From the NCBI RefSeq assembly GCF_946479885.1, contig NZ_CAMLHM010000012.1:17680-81679 (forward strand): a stretch of DNA of 64,000 nucleotides, given 5' to 3'. Source of the stretch: an uncultured Devosia sp. Lineage in GTDB: Bacteria > Pseudomonadota > Alphaproteobacteria > Rhizobiales > Devosiaceae. Below, one piece after another: positions 8,886 to 16,894 of the stretch. The first letter of the stretch is position 1. Each line of letters starts with the position of its first letter. A program made the position numbers and the translations under genes. The notes below the pieces were generated by a model. The model searched no databases and was not told the origin of the DNA. It saw only the letters and a program-made list of their open reading frames with translations.

Positions 8886-11222
8886 ATGAGTGACATTGCA
8901 GCGACAGACGAAGCGGCCCAGAAGGGCGTCGCAAGCGATGTGACTCAGCGGGTCAAATCGCCGTTTGCGGCTGCACGCAACAACCGCTCGCTGCGCATCC
9001 TGGGCTTCATCGTGGTGTTCGCCTCGGTGCTGATGTCCTCGCTGTCGTTCCTGATTCTGTCCGGCACCACCAATATCGAGCCTTCCACCACGGTCTGGAC
9101 CGTGATCTGGATCGTTACCGGTGTGCTTGTGCTGCTGGTGATCGCGCTTGTCGTGACCGAGGCCGTGCTGCTGATTCAGGCGCGCGTGCAGGGCCAGGCC
9201 GGCGCCGGCATGCAAATCCGCATGGTCACCATGTTTGCCCTGGTCGCCGCCATTCCGGCCGCGATCGTGGCGGTGGTGGCAACGATCGCGCTCAACCAGG
9301 GGCTGGACCAGTGGTTCTCCGAGCGGACGCGCGCCATGGTGGAGAGCTCGAGGCTCGTTGCCCGCTCCTACATGCTCGAACACGCCCAGGTGCTGCGTGA
9401 CGACATCATCTGGGTGGCCGAGGAACTGGAACAGGCTCACGGCACCTATGACGCGGACAAGGAGCGCTTCCAGCGCATTCTCACCGCGCTCGCGGTAACC
9501 CGTTCGCTGCCCTTCACCTCGCTGGTCACCGCGCAGGGCGAGACCCTGATGCGGGCGCAGATCGCCGTGCAGGGGGCGTATCCACAGCTGCCCGAGGGCA
9601 TTACCGAGGGCCTGGTGGAAGGCATACCGGCCGCAATCGCCCCCGGGCGGATCAACCTTGTCGGCTCTGTCATCAAGCTGCGCGGCTACGAGGATACCTA
9701 CCTGTTCGTGGCCCGGCCGGTGGAGGCCGAGGTGCTGGAATATATGCAGCTGACCGACGAGAACATCACCGAATACCGGGAATATGCGTCCAACCGGCTG
9801 GTGTTCCAGATCACCTTCACCATCATGTATGTCGGTCTCGCCGTGGTGCTGCTGCTGGCGGCGCTGTGGATCGGCATCGCGCTGGCCAACCGCTTCGTCG
9901 ACCCAATCCGGAACCTGATGATCGCCTCCAATCGCGTCAGCGGCGGCGACCTCGATGTCCAGGTGCCGGTGCAGGAGGGCAGGGGCGACCTGCGCGACCT
10001 CAGCAACGGCTTCAACCGCATGACCGAGCAGCTCAAAAGCCAGCGCGAGGCCCTGGTCACGGCCAGCGAGATGAACGAGAAGCGGCGTCAGTTCACCGAG
10101 GCCGTGGTGGAAGGCGTGTCGGCCGGTATCATCGGCCTTGATCCATTTGGCGCGGTGACGCTGGTCAATGCCCGCGCCTGCGAAATGCTGGGCCGAGACG
10201 AAATCGACCTGATGGGCGAGCCTATCGAGAAGGTCATGCCCTTGCTGGCCCCAACGCTGGAGCGGGCCCGTTCGGCCCGGCGGGGTCAGGTTCGCGACCA
10301 GATCGAGCTTGGCAACGAAACCGACCGGCGCACCTATCAGGTGCAGCTGACCCGCGAGGGCTCGATCACCGAATCCAAGGGCTATGTGCTGACCTTCGAC
10401 GACATTACCGACCTCGAATCCGCCCAACGCACCAGCGCCTGGGCGGACGTGGCGCGGCGCATTGCGCATGAGATCAAGAACCCACTGACGCCGATCCAGC
10501 TGTCCGCCGAGCGGTTGCGCCGCCGCTATGGCGCACGGCTGGAAGACGATCGCGATGTGTTCGACAAGTGCATCAATACCATCGTGCGCCAGGTGGGCGA
10601 TATCGGCCGCATGGTCGATGAATTCTCCGCCTTTGCGCGCATGCCCGAGGCAGCGCCCGAAATGGCCGATCTCAGCGACACGGTGCGCCAGGCGGTGTTC
10701 CTCGAAAGCGTCCGCCTGCCGGAGATCACCATCCACACCACGCTGCCCGAAGAGCCGATCTACGCCTGGTTCGACAGTCGCCTCATTTCTCAGTCGCTCA
10801 CGAACCTGATAAAGAATGCTGTGGAAGCATTTGAAACGGTGGAGAAATCTGATACCTGGAGCCCGACCATCACGGTGGAAGCCCAGGTGGAAGCCAACCA
10901 CGCACGGGTCGCCGTGTCCGACAATGGCAAAGGTTGGCCGAAGGATAACCGGCAGCGGCTGCTGGAACCCTATATGACGACCCGGGAAAAGGGCACGGGC
11001 CTGGGCCTGGCTATCGTGGCCAAGATTATCGAACAGCATGGCGGCATCGTCGAGCTGATCGACGCCGAACCCGATCCGACGGGCCGGATCGGCGCCTGCG
11101 TGACCTTCACGCTCCCCTTGCAATCGCCCATCAGATCTTCAGAGGCGGCCGGTCCGATCGAAATCGACCATCCGTCCGCCCAACAGGAGGAACCGCTCAT
11201 TTCCGCGGTGGTTCATAAGTAA
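8886..11222 (+). CDS. ntrY: Nitrogen/redox sensor histidine kinase NtrY
   Basis: This 778-residue membrane kinase has three N-terminal membrane helices, a periplasmic loop, and a fourth helix (LVFQITFTIMYVGLAVVLLL, near residue 310). A HAMP linker, a PAS domain, the HisKA motif [13 protein letters not shown] and a HATPase domain (NLIKNAVEAFE, VSDNGKGW, GTGLGLAIV) follow. This is the NtrY plan. NtrY phosphorylates NtrX; in Brucella and rhizobia the pair responds to nitrogen and low oxygen. ATG at 8886 lacks a clear ribosome site, and an in-frame ATG at 8865 would add seven residues. The TAA shares one base with the ntrX ATG. Confidence 0.93.
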   Translation: MSDIAATDEAAQKGVASDVTQRVKSPFAAARNNRSLRILGFIVVFASVLMSSLSFLILSGTTNIEPSTTVWTVIWIVTGVLVLLVIALVVTEAVLLIQARVQGQAGAGMQIRMVTMFALVAAIPAAIVAVVATIALNQGLDQWFSERTRAMVESSRLVARSYMLEHAQVLRDDIIWVAEELEQAHGTYDADKERFQRILTALAVTRSLPFTSLVTAQGETLMRAQIAVQGAYPQLPEGITEGLVEGIPAAIAPGRINLVGSVIKLRGYEDTYLFVARPVEAEVLEYMQLTDENITEYREYASNRLVFQITFTIMYVGLAVVLLLAALWIGIALANRFVDPIRNLMIASNRVSGGDLDVQVPVQEGRGDLRDLSNGFNRMTEQLKSQREALVTASEMNEKRRQFTEAVVEGVSAGIIGLDPFGAVTLVNARACEMLGRDEIDLMGEPIEKVMPLLAPTLERARSARRGQVRDQIELGNETDRRTYQVQLTREGSITESKGYVLTFDDITDLESAQRTSAWADVARRIAHEIKNPLTPIQLSAERLRRRYGARLEDDRDVFDKCINTIVRQVGDIGRMVDEFSAFARMPEAAPEMADLSDTVRQAVFLESVRLPEITIHTTLPEEPIYAWFDSRLISQSLTNLIKNAVEAFETVEKSDTWSPTITVEAQVEANHARVAVSDNGKGWPKDNRQRLLEPYMTTREKGTGLGLAIVAKIIEQHGGIVELIDAEPDPTGRIGACVTFTLPLQSPIRSSEAAGPIEIDHPSAQQEEPLISAVVHK

Positions 11223-12604
11223 TGGCACTCGACATTCTCATCATCGACGACGAAGACGACATCCGCGACCTGATCGCGGGCATTCTCGAGGACGAGGGGT
11301 TCGAGACGCGGCAGGCGCATGACGCCGACAGTGGCCTCAACGAGATTGCCCGCCGGCGGCCCAGCCTGGTTTTCCTCGATATCTGGATGCAGGGTTCGCG
11401 GCTGGACGGACTGCAGCTGCTCGACGTGTTCCAGAGCCAGCACCCGGATATGCCCGTGGTGATGATCTCGGGCCACGGCAATGTGGAAACGGCCGTCTCC
11501 GCCATCCGCCGCGGCGCCTACGACTATATCGAGAAGCCCTTCAAGATCGACCGGCTGCTGCATATCACCCAGCGCGCCATGGAAGCGACGCGACTGCGCA
11601 ACGAAGTCGCCGAACTCAAGGAGCGCTCGGCGACCAAGAGCGCCGACATGGTCGGCACGTCGCCAGCCCTGCAGCAGGTACGCGGCATCATCGAAAAGTC
11701 CGCACCGACCAATTCCCGCATCTTCATTTCGGGACCATCAGGGGCAGGGAAGGGCCTGGTCGCCCGCCTCATTCACCAGCGCAGCCCGCGTTCGGAAGCC
11801 CCTTTCGTCGAGATCAATGCCTCGCTCTACGCCCCCGAGGAGGTCTCGGTGGTGCTGTTCGGGCGCGAGGCGCGGGAAAAGACTGGCCTGCTGAAGGTCG
11901 AGGTCGGCGCGCTGGAAAAGGCGCATGGCGGCACGCTGTACCTGTCCGAGGTAACGACGCTGCCGGCGCAGACGCAGGCGGCGCTGCTGCGGACGCTGGT
12001 GGAAAACCGGTTCAATCGCGTCGGCGGCACGCAGGCTGTGCCGATCGACGTGCGCATCATCTCATCGAGCTCGCAGAACGTGGCGGCGCAGATCGAGACG
12101 GGCGAATTGCGTTCGGACCTGTTCCACCGGCTGTCCATCGTGCCGCTGCCGCTGACGCCGCTCAAGGAGCGGCGCGAGGACGTGCCCCCGCTGGTGAATG
12201 TGTTCATCGAGCAGGTCTGCCGCATGCACAACCTGCAGCGCGTGACTGTGGGCGACGATGCCATTGCCGTCCTGCAGGCGCAGGAATGGCCGGGCAATGC
12301 GCGCCAATTGCGCAATTCCATCGAGCGCCTGCTGATCCTGATGAAGGACCAGCAGCCGGCCGACGGCGTGATTACGGCCGCCATGCTGCCGTCGGACATC
12401 GGTGAGGTATTGCCGACGGTGGGGGATACCGATGCGTCGGCTCACCTGATGAGCCTGCCCCTGCGTGACGCCCGCGAAGTGTTCGAGCGGCAGTATCTGC
12501 TGGCCCAGATCGAGCGGTTTGGCGGGAACATCTCAAAGACGGCGGAGTTTGTTGGAATGGAGCGCAGCGCCCTGCACCGCAAGATCAAGTCGCTCGGACT
12601 CTGA
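11222..12604 (+). CDS. ntrX: Response regulator NtrX (NtrC-like, atypical AAA+ domain)
   Basis: The receiver domain has acceptor Asp53 (LVFLDIWMQG) and the C-terminus a Fis-type helix-turn-helix (KTAEFVGMERSALHRKI). The AAA+ domain keeps a Walker A (GPSGAGKG) but has no GAFTGA loop: the segment reads REAREKTGLLKV. Its Walker B is GGTLYLSEV, with Ser where NtrC has the catalytic Asp. Alphaproteobacterial NtrX proteins are known to lack GAFTGA and so probably do not activate sigma-54 polymerase. Expect a sigma-70-type regulator or repressor. Coupled to ntrY by a one-base overlap. Confidence 0.93.
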   Translation: MALDILIIDDEDDIRDLIAGILEDEGFETRQAHDADSGLNEIARRRPSLVFLDIWMQGSRLDGLQLLDVFQSQHPDMPVVMISGHGNVETAVSAIRRGAYDYIEKPFKIDRLLHITQRAMEATRLRNEVAELKERSATKSADMVGTSPALQQVRGIIEKSAPTNSRIFISGPSGAGKGLVARLIHQRSPRSEAPFVEINASLYAPEEVSVVLFGREAREKTGLLKVEVGALEKAHGGTLYLSEVTTLPAQTQAALLRTLVENRFNRVGGTQAVPIDVRIISSSSQNVAAQIETGELRSDLFHRLSIVPLPLTPLKERREDVPPLVNVFIEQVCRMHNLQRVTVGDDAIAVLQAQEWPGNARQLRNSIERLLILMKDQQPADGVITAAMLPSDIGEVLPTVGDTDASAHLMSLPLRDAREVFERQYLLAQIERFGGNISKTAEFVGMERSALHRKIKSLGL

Positions 12605-12786
12605 AAAACCGCTGAAAATTACCGGCCGCCATGCGCCGGGCGCGGTAGGCACGAAAAATGATATGTGCCATAGTGATGACCGCGCGTGTATTCATGCCAG
12701 CAGGGACTGGGCGGCAGTCCCAAGGCTGGAATGGCAGGTGGTTGCAACGACAACAGCGACAAGCAATGCCGCGAAAAGAGGCCTGA
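12605..12786. other. Noncoding gap between ntrX and hfq
   Basis: These 182 bases hold no convincing gene. They presumably contain an hfq promoter, as hfq is usually expressed far above ntrX, but I see no clear -35/-10 pair. AAGAGG a few bases before the hfq ATG is its ribosome site. Confidence 0.4.
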
Positions 12787-13038
12787 ATGGCGAACGAAAA
12801 ACAACAAAATCTCCAAGATTCCTTCCTCAATCATGTTCGCAAGCAGAAGGTGCCGGTCACGATTTTTCTGGTGAACGGCGTCAAACTTCAGGGTGTGATT
12901 ACCTGGTTCGACAATTTCTGCCTGCTGCTGCGCCGCGATGCGCAGTCGCAGCTTGTGTATAAGCACGCGATCTCGACCATCATGCCGGGCGCGCCGATCC
13001 AGTTGTTCGACCCCGAGCAGAACCACGACAGCGACTGA
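12787..13038 (+). CDS. hfq: RNA chaperone Hfq
   Basis: This 83-residue Sm-like protein forms a hexameric ring that pairs small RNAs with mRNAs. The Sm1 motif (residues about 10-45) includes [20 protein letters not shown] and FDNFCLLL; Sm2 shows [11 protein letters not shown], close to the canonical YKHAIST. Length and all signature residues match alphaproteobacterial Hfq. It sits just ahead of hflX, the classical hfq-hflX pairing, with only eleven bases between them. Confidence 0.97.
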   Translation: MANEKQQNLQDSFLNHVRKQKVPVTIFLVNGVKLQGVITWFDNFCLLLRRDAQSQLVYKHAISTIMPGAPIQLFDPEQNHDSD

Positions 13039-13049
13039 CAGGCGGTATT

Positions 13050-14399
13050 TTGACCGAATTTGACGATGACGAGGCCGTCCAGCGGGGCGGCCCAAAGGCG
13101 TTCATAGACCAGCGGTCGCAGCCCACGCGCACTGGATTGGTCGTGCCTGACGTGCGCGGCCAGCTCTCCCAGCACTCGATCGAGGCGCGCCAGGCCGAGT
13201 TCGAGGGGCTCGCGGGGGCGATCAGGCTCGACGTGCTCTTCTCCGAAATCGTCAAGGTGCGCGAGATCAAGCCCGCGACCTTCATTGGTGGCGGCCATAC
13301 CGAAGCGCTGGCCGCGAGGGTCAAGGCAGACAAAATCGAGCTGCTGCTGGTCGACGCCAGCCTCACGCCCATCCAGCAGCGCAATATTGAAACCGAGACC
13401 GGCGCCAAGGTGCTCGACCGCACCGGGCTGATCCTCGAAATCTTCGGCGAGCGCGCGGCGACGCGCGAGGGCGTGCTGCAGGTCGAACTGGCCCACCAGA
13501 ACTATCAGAAGGGGCGCCTGGTACGCTCCTGGACCCACCTTGAGCGGCAGCGCGGTAGCGGTGGCAGCGGCTTCATGGGTGGACCGGGCGAAACCCAGAT
13601 CGAAAGTGATCGTCGCCAGATCATGGACCGCATCGTGCTGCTGGAAGAGCGGCTCGAAAAGGTCAAGAAGACCCGCGCCCAGCAGCGCCAGCAGCGCGAT
13701 GGCACGCCAATCGTCGCGATTGTCGGCTATACCAACGCCGGAAAATCGAGCCTGTTCAACAGCTTGACCGGGGCGGAGGTGTTTGCCAAGGACCTGTTGT
13801 TCGCGACGCTCGACACCACCGTGCGCAAGCTGTCACTGCCGCATGGCCGCGAGATTATCCTCAGCGACACGGTCGGCTTCGTCGCGGACCTGCCGACCGA
13901 CCTTGTGGCGGCATTCCGCGCCACACTCGAAGAAGTGCTGGACGCCGACGTGATCCTGCATGCCCGGGATATCGCCAACCCCGATCACGTCGCGCAGGCG
14001 CATGACGTGCTCAAGGTGCTGGCCGATCTCGGCGTCTCCGCGGAGACGACGCCAATCATCGAGGTCTGGAACAAGATCGACCTGCTTGGCCCGGACGCGG
14101 TCGTCGGTATTGTACCATCTGGCAAGGTCGCCGGTGTCGTCCAGGCATCAGCGCTGACGGGGCAGGGGCTCGATGAGCTCAAACTGACTATCGAGAAGGC
14201 CCTGGGCGAAAAGAGCCGGACCTACCACGTCCATGTGCCGCATACCGCCGGCGCCGATATCGGGTGGCTCCATTCCCATTCCGAAATCGTTTCGCGCGAC
14301 GAGCCGACGGAGCAGGGCTCCGGCTTTGTGGTTCGGGTCGAGCCTCGCCACAAAGCGGCGTTCCTCGAGCGCTTCAACGGTCGTTTCGAAGCAAGCTAG
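13050..14399 (+). CDS. hflX: Ribosome-splitting GTPase HflX
   Basis: The 449-residue GTPase has an N-terminal HflX domain, a linker with the conserved RGSGGSGFMGGPGETQIE, and a G domain: G1 GYTNAGKSSLFN, G3 DTVGFV, G4 NKID. HflX binds the 50S E-site region and rescues stalled ribosomes under heat or antibiotic stress. The start is TTG at 13050 with AGGCGG just upstream; the reading frame gives the usual N-terminus soon after. It is co-transcribed with hfq. The end overlaps mazG on the other strand by four bases. Confidence 0.94.
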   Translation: MTEFDDDEAVQRGGPKAFIDQRSQPTRTGLVVPDVRGQLSQHSIEARQAEFEGLAGAIRLDVLFSEIVKVREIKPATFIGGGHTEALAARVKADKIELLLVDASLTPIQQRNIETETGAKVLDRTGLILEIFGERAATREGVLQVELAHQNYQKGRLVRSWTHLERQRGSGGSGFMGGPGETQIESDRRQIMDRIVLLEERLEKVKKTRAQQRQQRDGTPIVAIVGYTNAGKSSLFNSLTGAEVFAKDLLFATLDTTVRKLSLPHGREIILSDTVGFVADLPTDLVAAFRATLEEVLDADVILHARDIANPDHVAQAHDVLKVLADLGVSAETTPIIEVWNKIDLLGPDAVVGIVPSGKVAGVVQASALTGQGLDELKLTIEKALGEKSRTYHVHVPHTAGADIGWLHSHSEIVSRDEPTEQGSGFVVRVEPRHKAAFLERFNGRFEAS

Positions 14400-15205
14400 G
14401 CCTTGTCCGAGGCCCGGATTTCGTTCCAATAGAAATCGAGCCGATCGAGCCCGGCATCCTTGGGCTCGATCCCGTCCTCGCGGCAGCGCGCCTCGACATG
14501 GTGGAAGCGCCGGGTGAACTTGTAATTGGCGTCCCGCAGCGCCGCCTCGGCATCGACGCCGGCATGGCGCGCCAGGTTGGCGACGGCGAACAGCAGGTCG
14601 CCGATCTCCTCATGCACGGCCGCAGCGTCGCCTGATGCCTGCGCCTCCGCCACTTCGTCGAGTTCCTCGTCGACCTTGGCCTTGACGGCGGCAAAGTCCG
14701 GCCAGTCGAAGCCCACCTTGGCCGCACGCTTGGTCAGCTTGCCGGCCCGAGCCAGGGCAGGGAGCACATTGGGAACATCATCGAGGATTGAGGGCGTCGT
14801 TTCCCCCTTGCGCGCGGCCTTGGCAGCTCGCTCCTGCGCCTTGATCGCCTCCCAGCGACCTTCCGACGCCGCGGACGTGCCGGCTTCGACATCGCCGAAC
14901 ACATGCGGGTGGCGGCGGATCAGCTTGTCGGTGATGGCATAGATCACGTCACCAATATCGAAGTGACCAGCCTCGCTGGCCATCTGGGCGTGATAGATCG
15001 GTTGCAGCAGCAGATCGCCCAGTTCCTCGCGCAGATCGGCAAAGTCCTGGCGCTCGATCGCGTCGGCGACCTCGTATGCTTCCTCGATCGTGTAGTGGCG
15101 GATGGTCGAGAAATCCTGCTCGAGATCCCAGGGACAGCCGCCGACCGGATTGCGCAGTGCGGCCATGATTTCAATCAGGCGGGCGATATCGCGGGAGGGC
15201 TGCAT
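14396..15205 (-). CDS. mazG: Nucleoside triphosphate pyrophosphohydrolase MazG
   Basis: The 269-residue two-domain MazG hydrolyses (d)NTPs to monophosphates plus pyrophosphate, cleaning damaged nucleotides and modulating stress signalling. The first domain carries the all-alpha NTP-PPase EExxE...ExxD metal motif (EEAYEVADAIE, then LREELGDLLLQ). The second repeats it (DEELDEVAEA, EEIGDLLFAVAN). GCPWDLEQDFSTIRHYTIEE at the N-terminus is the classical MazG signature. It faces hflX, a common alphaproteobacterial arrangement. Confidence 0.94.
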   Translation of the reverse strand: MQPSRDIARLIEIMAALRNPVGGCPWDLEQDFSTIRHYTIEEAYEVADAIERQDFADLREELGDLLLQPIYHAQMASEAGHFDIGDVIYAITDKLIRRHPHVFGDVEAGTSAASEGRWEAIKAQERAAKAARKGETTPSILDDVPNVLPALARAGKLTKRAAKVGFDWPDFAAVKAKVDEELDEVAEAQASGDAAAVHEEIGDLLFAVANLARHAGVDAEAALRDANYKFTRRFHHVEARCREDGIEPKDAGLDRLDFYWNEIRASDKA

Positions 15206-15261
15206 GTTGGACTCAAGCTTGGGAATCGATCCGCCAAGCTTATATGCCTTCGGCGTCCGCC

Positions 15262-15654
15262 TTACTCCTCAAACCGACCGCCAGCGGCGCGATCGCGCTC
15301 ATACCGCCGGGCAGTCGGAAAGGGCGGCAACCAGGATTCGCGCCGTATGGTCCACAGCTCGTAGGTCGGCTTGAACTGATCGGCTTCGTCGAACGAACCC
15401 AGGTTCACCTCGATTTCGTCGTCGCTGCGCGAAAAGACCGATGAGCCGCAATGCGGGCAAAAGAACCGGCCGGCATAGTCGCGCGTCTCGCCATAGACGG
15501 TAACGGCATCCAGCGGGAAGATCGCCGAGGCATGAAAGAGCGCGCCATGGTGCTTGCGACAATCGCGGCAGTGACAGATGCCAACCCGGTATGGGCGTCC
15601 GGTTGCCACGATGCGAACGCCGCCGCACAGGCAACCGCCGGTGACCTGATCCAT
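15262..15654 (-). CDS. GFA-family zinc protein (glutathione-dependent formaldehyde-activating enzyme-like)
   Basis: The 130-residue protein has the GFA/CENP-V zinc fold: GGCLCGGVRI near the N-terminus, CHCRDCRK, and CPHCGSSVF, together supplying the six to seven Cys of two zinc sites. Family members include a formaldehyde-glutathione adduct former, but most are uncharacterised, so no reaction is assigned. Start ATG at 15654 follows AAGGAG by seven bases, far better than upstream in-frame starts. It is read in the same direction as mazG, about 55 bases upstream of it. Confidence 0.85.
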   Translation of the reverse strand: MDQVTGGCLCGGVRIVATGRPYRVGICHCRDCRKHHGALFHASAIFPLDAVTVYGETRDYAGRFFCPHCGSSVFSRSDDEIEVNLGSFDEADQFKPTYELWTIRRESWLPPFPTARRYERDRAAGGRFEE

Positions 15655-15800
15655 CCTCGTCTCCTTCATGCCAAGCGCGTTCATGACCAAGCGTGCGCGC
15701 ACCGAGCAGGTCGCAGCTGCAGGGCAGGCCTTTCCTGGCAGCACAAACTGCGACCAACGACCGGCCGTAACAAGGCCAATCGCGCCTATCCGTCATTCGC

Positions 15801-15814
15801 ATAATATATATTAT
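15801..15814. promoter_or_regulatory. AT-only palindrome over the start of a small gene
   Basis: ATAATATATATTAT is a perfect 14-bp palindrome made only of A and T in otherwise GC-rich DNA. It ends inside the ATG at 15813-15815. It could be a promoter element, an operator, or an easily melted site; nothing else marks the transcription start here. Confidence 0.4.
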
Positions 15815-16043
15815 GGAACCGAAATGCATGCAGGCTGGCGTGGAAATCGCGCCGAGCGACAAGGTTCCCGCTCAGGCAAGCGCGGCTGCCATGCGGTTGC
15901 TGGCCTTGCTGTGGCCGGAATTGGCTCCCACCATCGAACTCTTACATCGCGCGAGCCTGATGAGCGATTCCATCCCGTTCCGCCCTTTGGCGCCGGAGTT
16001 GGCAATTCAGGACTGGGCTGCAGAAGCGGCCGCCCCACCATGA
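15813..16043 (+). CDS. Small hypothetical protein coupled to the next gene
   Basis: A 76-residue frame whose TGA overlaps the next gene's ATG as ATGA, which argues that it is translated. It contains a leucine-rich helix (AAAMRLLALLWPELAPTIELL) and no motif I recognise. No Shine-Dalgarno is visible before the ATG; a second in-frame ATG five codons on is possible. The coupling is the main reason to list it. Confidence 0.4.
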   Translation: MEPKCMQAGVEIAPSDKVPAQASAAAMRLLALLWPELAPTIELLHRASLMSDSIPFRPLAPELAIQDWAAEAAAPP

Positions 16044-16783
16044 CCCGCAAGCTGCAAGAGAGTGCGCCCTTGGCCCGAACCCGTTTTACATTGTGCGACC
16101 ACGTCGGAAATCCGCAGGACTGGACCTACACCTGGCAACTCAATGACGATGTGACCCTCAGCAGCAGCTGCGGGTTTTGTCAGCGCGATACCTTGCGATT
16201 GACCTATGAGGTCGTCCGTGGCGAAGAAACGGCGTGGATCTGCCCCAACTGCGTCAGCCGTTACGCCATCGGCGCCACCCTCGATGGCCAGACGATGCAG
16301 CCAAAGGACGCCAGGGCCTATGCGCACGGTCTGACGGCCCGGCTCAAACAGACCACCTGCCAGGAGGTTCTGCGGCGCATCCAGGCCGACAATCCCGATC
16401 CTGAGCTAGAAGAGGTCGTGATCTATTTCGACCGCAACCTGCAACTCTCGCCGCTTCGGGCAGCCCGCCTGTTTGGCGCGATGGTCCGCATGGGCGAGCA
16501 GATCAACGCCCGCATTTTCGAGGTGCAGACGCGCAGCAATGCGCACCAGCAGGAGTTCGGCGAGCTCAGCGAGACCGATCGCAGCCTGGTCTGGATCGCG
16601 CTGTCGCCACAGCAGCGTCGCCGGCTCGCCTCGCTGGGCTTTGCCCCGGCCGACACTCTGGTGCACCGCAGTCAGGTCCGTCGGCTCCCCCGGGTCGAGG
16701 TTCAGCTGTCCGCTCCGCGCAAGGCTCCCTTGACCGAGACGGCAAGCCCTGATCTTGCGATAAAAGTCACGCGATTTCAATAG
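16040..16783 (+). CDS. Hypothetical protein with a four-cysteine zinc-ribbon-like segment
   Basis: The 247-residue product is unrecognised. Near residues 38-65 it has CGFCQRD followed about 23 residues later by CPNC, a CxxC...CxxC pattern typical of a structural zinc site. The rest is charged and helical, without signal peptide or membrane helix: ELEEVVIYFDRNLQLSPLRAARLF, then a Q/R-rich part. It is translationally coupled to the preceding small frame and precedes the exopolysaccharide cluster. A cytosolic nucleic-acid or protein-binding role is possible but unproven. Confidence 0.6.
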   Translation: MTRKLQESAPLARTRFTLCDHVGNPQDWTYTWQLNDDVTLSSSCGFCQRDTLRLTYEVVRGEETAWICPNCVSRYAIGATLDGQTMQPKDARAYAHGLTARLKQTTCQEVLRRIQADNPDPELEEVVIYFDRNLQLSPLRAARLFGAMVRMGEQINARIFEVQTRSNAHQQEFGELSETDRSLVWIALSPQQRRRLASLGFAPADTLVHRSQVRRLPRVEVQLSAPRKAPLTETASPDLAIKVTRFQ

Positions 16784-16860
16784 GTTATACTGCGTCCATC
16801 GAGAATGTGGCGAGATGCTGCCGCCACCGTGCCCCATTGCGGGCACGATCAGTCTCAACA

Positions 16861-16889
16861 ATCCTAGCGTCGACGATCACAGCTAGGAT
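16861..16889 (+). promoter_or_regulatory. Hairpin that may mask the exoF ribosome site
   Basis: ATCCTAGC (16861-16868) and GCTAGGAT (16882-16889) are perfect 8-bp inverted repeats 13 bases apart, ending five bases before the exoF ATG at 16895. The right arm contains the only Shine-Dalgarno-like sequence (AGGAT), so in RNA the stem would hide it. It could equally be a DNA operator. Confidence 0.4.
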
Positions 16890-16894
16890 GGGAC

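Noticed and set aside
8841..11123. Long minus-strand open frame opposite ntrY
   Set aside because: His/Gly/Gln-rich translation with no domain; ntrY on the plus strand has complete kinase motifs.
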